A stretch of 64,000 nucleotides of DNA from Actinomadura sp. J1-007 (GTDB lineage Bacteria > Actinomycetota > Actinomycetes > Streptosporangiales > Streptosporangiaceae): contig NZ_WING01000001.1 of assembly GCF_009793335.1 (NCBI RefSeq), positions 1,426,001 through 1,490,000 of the forward strand, read 5' to 3'. Below are positions 59,203 to 64,000 of this stretch, piece by piece. The translations under genes and the position numbers were made by a program. The notes under the pieces were generated by a model. That model did not search any database, had not been told where the DNA came from, and was given only the letters and a program-made list of their open reading frames with translations. Each line of letters opens with the position of its first letter. Positions within the stretch are counted from its first letter, which is position 1.

Positions 59203-62200
59203 TCAGGCGTTCGGGACCGACTCCAGCAGCGCGGCGAGGCCCGCGGCGTTGAGCAGGTCGGCGGGGCGGACGGTGACGTTGGCCGCGACGTAGTGGAACG
59301 CGGCGCTGACCCGTTCGACCGGGACGCCCGCGAGCGCCGCCCACGCCAGCCGGTACGCCGCGAGCTGCACCGACGCGTGGCGGGCCTCGTCGCCGGACGG
59401 CGGCGAGCCGGTCTTCCAGTCGACCACCTCGTACGCCTCGCCGCCGTCGGCGGAGCGCGCGCGGAACACCGCGTCCATCCGGCCGCGCACCAGCCGGTCG
59501 CCGATGACGGTCTCGAACGGGACCTCGATGTCGACCGGTTCGCGCGAGGCCCACTCGGACTCCTCGAACCGTTCGCGCAGGCTCGCGAGGAACGAGTCGT
59601 CGGCCGCGCCCTCGTCGGCCGCGCCCGGCAGCTCGTCGGGGTCGAGCAGGCGCTGCTGGCCCCAGCGGCTCTCCAGCCAGGCGTGGAACGCGGTGCCGCG
59701 GCGGGCGTAGGGGGCGGGCGGGCGCGGCATCGGGCGGCGGATCTGGCGGGCGAGCGCGGCCGGGTCGCGGGCGAGCGACACCAGCGACGACACCGACAGG
59801 TTGGGCGGCAGCTCGACCAGGAGGCCGTCGCCGCCGCGGCCCCGGTCGCGCTCGGCGAGCAGCAGCTCGACGTCGCGCGCCCACGCCGTCATCCGCCCCC
59901 GGTCGGCGGCGGTGAGGCCCTCGTCCCCGGCCCAGTGCAGGTCGCGGCCGTGCATGGCGTCGTCCACCATGCGCGCCGCCTCGACGACCGCCTCGTAGCG
60001 TTCGCGGGCGGACAGGTCGGTGCGGCCCCGCTCGCCCGGCGCGACCGGCCACCGCGCCTCGTCGGCGTCGGCGAGCAGCGGGTTGGCCGCGCCCTCCTCC
60101 GGCGGGTCGGCCCAGACGGCGATCGAGCCCGCCCCGGCGAGGCAGACGTCCCGCACCTCCTCCAGGAACGGCGACGGGCCGAGCGGCCGGCCGGACGCGC
60201 CCCACCAGTAGCCGGTGGCGATCAGCAGGCTGGACGCGCGGGTGACGGCGACGTAGGCGAGCCGCCGCTCCTCGCGCAGGTCCCGCTCGCCGCACGCCTG
60301 GTCGAACGCCGCGAGGTCGTCCTTGTCCAGGCCGGGCAGCGCCGGCAGGTCGGCGCGGTCGCCGCGCAGCATGAACGGCAGGACGCGCGGGTTGGCGGTC
60401 CAGCGGGTGGCGTTCTGCGGCGGGGACGGGAAGATCGACCCCTTGGCCGGGGACCCGTTCTTTTGCGGCGTGAACGCGAGGCCGGGCACGATGACGACCG
60501 GCCACTCCAGGCCCTTGGACGCGTGCACGGTCAGCAGCTTGACGCTGTCGGTCTCGCCGACCCGGCCCGCCTCCAGCCCGAACTCCTCGGTCTCGGCGGC
60601 CTTGAGGTAGGCGAGCAGCGCGCCGAGCGTCGGGTCCTCGGCGTCGCCCGCGAACGTGGCGGCGGCGTCGATGAACGCGTCGAGGTCGGCGCGGGCCGTG
60701 ACGGGGTCGAGCCCGGACCGCGCCGCGACCTCGATGTCGAGGCCGAGGGCCCGTTCGACCTCGTTGACCAGGTCGGGCAGCGGCAGGCCGACCTGCGAGC
60801 GCAGGCCGCGCAGCTCGTCGCGGAGCCGCCGGAGCCGCGCGTAGCCGTCCGGGGAGTAGGCGGCCGGGTCGCCGAGGTCGTCGAGCGCGTCGACCAGGCT
60901 GCCGGTCTCCTGGTTGAGCTCGCTGACGAGCTGCCGCAGCGGGTCCTCCCCGGGGGCGTCCGGGGCGTCCCCGGGCGGGGCGTCGTCCGGCCCGGCCCCG
61001 CCCCCGGCCCCGTCTCCGCTCTCGGGGGCGCGCTCGGGCGGGGTGACGTCGCGCGAGGACTCCTGCGCGAGGGCGCGGGCGCGGCGGCCGAGCGCGACCA
61101 GGTCGCGGGGCCGAGCCGCCAGCGCGGCCCGGTGAGCAGGCGGGCGAGGGACGCGCCGGACGTCGGGTCGTGCATGACGCGGAGCGTGGCGACCACGTCC
61201 TGCACCTCGGGGACGGTCAGCAGCCCGCCGAGCCCGACGACCTCGACGGGGATGCCGCGGCTCTCCAGCGCGCGCCTGATCAGCGGGAACTGCGACCGCT
61301 TGCGGGCGAGGACGGCGATGTCGGAGTGGCGCAGCGGCTCGCCCTCCCAGGCGCCGCCGTCGGGCGCGACCGCCGGGTCCCCCGCCATCACGCGGGCGAC
61401 CCGCGCGGCGATCCGGTCGGCCTCCTCCTCGATCGTCTCGAACAGCGCGCACTCGACGCGCCCGCGCCCCTCGCGCCCCGCCCCGGGGACGAGCCTCGGC
61501 ACGGCCGACGTGTCGGCGCGCAGCTCCTCCTGGACCCTGGCGGCGGCCTCCAGGATCTGCTCGCCGTTGCGGAAGCTGCGGCTGAGCTGGACGACGGGCG
61601 CGGGCGGCGGCCGCCGTCCCGCGACGGGCGCCTGGAGCGGGAAGTCGTGGGCGAAGCGCAGCAGGTTGCCCGCGCTCGCGCCGCGCCAGCCGTAGATCGA
61701 CTGGCACGGGTCGCCGACGGCGGTGACCGGGTGCCCGCCGGCGAACAGCGACCGCAGCAGGACGAGCTGCGCCTGGCTCGTGTCCTGATACTCGTCCAGC
61801 AGCACGACCGAGAACCGCGACCGCTCGATCATCCCGACCTCGGGATGCTTGTAGGCGATCCGCGCGGCGAGCGCCATCTGGTCGCCGTGGTCCACCACCT
61901 CCCGGTCGTGCTTGGCCCGGTGGTACGCCTCGATCAGCGGCATGAGCTGCTCGCGCACGGCGTGCTTGGCGAGGATGTCGCGCTGCGCCTTCAGCGGCTT
62001 GGCGAGCGCGGCGAACCGCTCGTCCAGCCACGCCCCGACCCTGCGGACGTCGTCGGCGGTGCGCAGGTGCTCCGACAGGTCGCCCGCCAGCTCCATCACG
62101 GCCTTGGTGACGGTGTCGGGCGTCCAGTCGATGCGGTCCATCGGCCCGTTGTAGGCGTCGACCACGCGCGAGCAGATCTGCCAGGCGACCGCCGGGGAGA

Positions 62201-62612
62201 TGAGCCGCATCGTCGGTTCGAGGCCCTCGCGCAGCGCGTGGTCGCCGAACAGCCGCGAGGCGTACGAGTGGTAGGTCGACACCATCGGCTCGCCGTCGAA
62301 CAGCGCGTCGCCGCCGAGCCGTTCGAGCTCGTCGCCCGGCAGCTCCTCGCGCAGCATGTCGAGCCGCTTGCGGACGCGCGCGGCGAGCTCGGCCGCCGCC
62401 TTGCGGGTGAAGGTGAGGCCGAGGACCCGTTCGGGCCGGACGAACCCGTTGGCGACGAGCCACACCACGCGCGCCGCCATCGTCTCGCTCTTGCCGGAAC
62501 CGGCGCCCGCGATCACGGCCATCGGCGCGAGCGGCGCCTCGATCACCCGGGCCTGCTCCTCCGTGGGCTCGGGGACCTTCAGCAGCCGCGCCAGCTCCGC
62601 CGGAGTGATCAC
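59203..62612 (-). CDS. adnB: AdnB helicase-nuclease subunit, frameshifted as sequenced
   Basis: After repair about 1,136 residues. An SF1 motor and PD-(D/E)XK nuclease subunit of the AdnAB end-resection complex. Walker A VIAGAGSGKSETMAARVVWL; VLLDEYQDTSQAQLVLL; GDPCQSIYGWRGASAGN; motif V LLTVHASKGLEWPVVIVPGL; motif VI RRLAYVAVTRASSLL; nuclease YEVVDWKTGSPPSGDEARH. The frame breaks at the C-run 61107-61110. One extra C gives RWRLGPRDLVALGRRARALA. A linker rich in Gly, Pro and acidic residues follows the break. GTG 62612 is the start. It corresponds to Rv3201c and follows adnA. Confidence 0.9.
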
Positions 62613-62704
62613 CCCGCTCCCCCCGAGCCGCTCGTTCCCGCCGTGCCCCGCGCGCCCCCGTAGCCCTCACGGGGCCGGCCGCCGCGCCGGCGGCACGGGA
62701 CGCG

Positions 62705-64000
62705 CTAGTCACCTACCTGTCCGCCCTCATCATGCACCGGGCAGCAGGACCGTACGGGGCAGGTCCGACACTTGTCGTTGGCCCGCGCCTGGAAGACGTC
62801 GCTGGCCATGCCGGTCGCGACGATCTCCACGAGCTTCTTCGGCCACTCCGGGTCCTCGTCCTCGCCGGGCGGCCCCTGCTCCTGCTCGCGGGCCTTCGCG
62901 GTGAACGCGGCCTTGCCGACCTGGACGAGCTTCGCGCCGCCCGGCTCGATGAGCCCGTGCCGCTCGAACGCGCCGAGCATCACCGCGTACTGGTAGACGC
63001 CGAGCTGCGGGTGGCGGGCCAGGTCGTCCTTCGGGACGGCCGTGGTGGAGGTCTTGATGTCGATGATGACGGCGCGGCCCTGCTCGTCGCGCTCGGCCCG
63101 GTCGATGCGGCCCTTGATCACGACGCGGCCGAGGTCGACCTTGAACGACTCCTCCAGCGCCACGACCTCGTTGGGGTTGTCGCGGTGCCAGGACAGGAAC
63201 CGGTCGACCATCGTCGCGGCCTGCTCGCGCTGCTTCTCCGAGTACCACGACGAGCGGAACTCCAGGTCGTTCCAGATCTCGTCCAGCCGCTCGGCGACGT
63301 GGACCTCCTCGATCCCGTCGTCGGCCCCCGCCATCTCCGCGACCGCGTGGATGACCTTGCCCATCGTGCTGTACTCGTTGGGCCCGCCCTCCTGCGCGCC
63401 CACCGCCGAGGCCAGCAGCCACCGCAGCCCGCAGGTGGTGAACGCCTCGACCTGCGACGGGGAGATCGTGATCGGCTCGTCCTCGGAGAACGCCGGGCCC
63501 GGGTCGGACAGCGCGGTGATCGCGTACCAGTTCTCGGGCCTGGCGCCCCGCACGCCCGCGCGGGCGAGGCGCGCGAGGTGCCCGGCCGCGGCCCGCCGCA
63601 GCGGCTCGGGGCGGGACGGGTCGCCGGCCGCCGAGCGCAGGTCGGCGACCAGCGCGGGCAGCGACAGCCAGCGGGTCTTCTCGTCGAGCTGCGACTCCTC
63701 CAGCGCCCCGGGCACCAGCTCGTTCAGGAACCGGGACGGGCGCTCCTCGGTGTCGTCGCCGCCGACCGCCGTGACGACCAGGCGCTTGCGGGCGCGCGTG
63801 GCCGCGACGTAGAACAGGCGGCGCTCCTCGTCGAGCATCTTGGCGGCCATCGACGCGCCCGCCGCGGCCTCGCTCATGCCGCCGCCCGCGCCCGCCATCG
63901 CCTCGACCTCGTTGCCCGCCGCGTGCTCGACCAGCTCCTCGACGCCGAGCAGCGAGCCGCGCAGCCGCACGTCCGGCCAGACGCCCTCCTGCACGCCCGC
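62705..64000 (-). CDS. adnA: AdnA helicase-nuclease subunit, 3' part
   Basis: The last 431 codons are in the window; the gene continues beyond 64000. Helicase motif VI (MLDEERRLFYVAATRARKRL) is followed by a RecB-like nuclease domain: ITISPSQVEAFTTCGLRWLL with the first Fe-S cysteine, VIIDIKTSTTAVPKDDLARH with the catalytic Asp and Lys, and the C-terminal cysteines KCRTCPVRSCCPVHDEG that complete the iron-sulfur cluster. It pairs with AdnB to process double-strand breaks. The 92-base gap before adnB contains no other gene. Confidence 0.93.
   Translation of the reverse strand, partial: AGVQEGVWPDVRLRGSLLGVEELVEHAAGNEVEAMAGAGGGMSEAAAGASMAAKMLDEERRLFYVAATRARKRLVVTAVGGDDTEERPSRFLNELVPGALEESQLDEKTRWLSLPALVADLRSAAGDPSRPEPLRRAAAGHLARLARAGVRGARPENWYAITALSDPGPAFSEDEPITISPSQVEAFTTCGLRWLLASAVGAQEGGPNEYSTMGKVIHAVAEMAGADDGIEEVHVAERLDEIWNDLEFRSSWYSEKQREQAATMVDRFLSWHRDNPNEVVALEESFKVDLGRVVIKGRIDRAERDEQGRAVIIDIKTSTTAVPKDDLARHPQLGVYQYAVMLGAFERHGLIEPGGAKLVQVGKAAFTAKAREQEQGPPGEDEDPEWPKKLVEIVATGMASDVFQARANDKCRTCPVRSCCPVHDEGGQVGD

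Overview
The window is about 72-75% GC by eye, with GC-rich third codon positions, many GTG and TTG starts, and many 4-base ATGA/GTGA stop-start overlaps. It carries WhiB, WXG100, mycoredoxin, AdnAB and DUF397 proteins, which together point to an actinomycete. Repeated hairpin style and gene content suggest the Streptosporangiales/Thermomonosporaceae (Actinomadura-like) group; that placement is inference.

Layout. 1-13.4 kb is an envelope or exopolysaccharide sugar locus: glycosyltransferases, an SDR epimerase, and a set resembling the Wbp/Wlb route to 2,3-diacetamido uronic acid sugars (Gfo/Idh oxidoreductase, DegT aminotransferase, left-handed beta-helix acetyltransferase, non-hydrolysing UDP-GlcNAc 2-epimerase), plus a 1,616-residue secreted protein with four DUF4082-like repeats. 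13.5-15.4 kb is a WXG100 protein, a probable type VII-secreted toxin and a candidate immunity protein. It is followed by a tetracycline-type ribosomal protection GTPase and a decayed second WXG100 gene. 18-23 kb holds a secreted carboxylesterase and a divergent TetR regulator, a secreted alpha/beta hydrolase, a DUF397 protein and a broken XRE regulator. 23-27.6 kb is proline catabolism (proline dehydrogenase, P5C dehydrogenase, divergent PucR regulator) and a LysE-type exporter. An initiator tRNA lies at 27.85 kb.

From 28 to 47.6 kb and again from 59.2 kb to the end, gene content parallels M. tuberculosis Rv3193c-Rv3202c: PDZ/Lon-type protease, UPF0182, DUF2342 metalloprotease, ABC1 kinase, whiB7, uvrD2, mycoredoxin, nudC, adnB, adnA. 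Between nudC and adnB lies a different block: an M20 dipeptidase, DUF4031, an HD phosphohydrolase, then an iron-box-preceded operon of ATP-grasp ligase, two NIS synthetases and a PLP decarboxylase. That set matches the vibrioferrin genes pvsA, pvsB, pvsD and pvsE. An AMP-dependent ligase, a small unknown gene and a methyltransferase follow.

Ten places in nine genes each lack one base in or beside a short G or C run. Several of these genes are core functions, so the most likely cause is homopolymer under-calling in the assembly rather than ten real mutations. Genes affected this way are annotated across the break.
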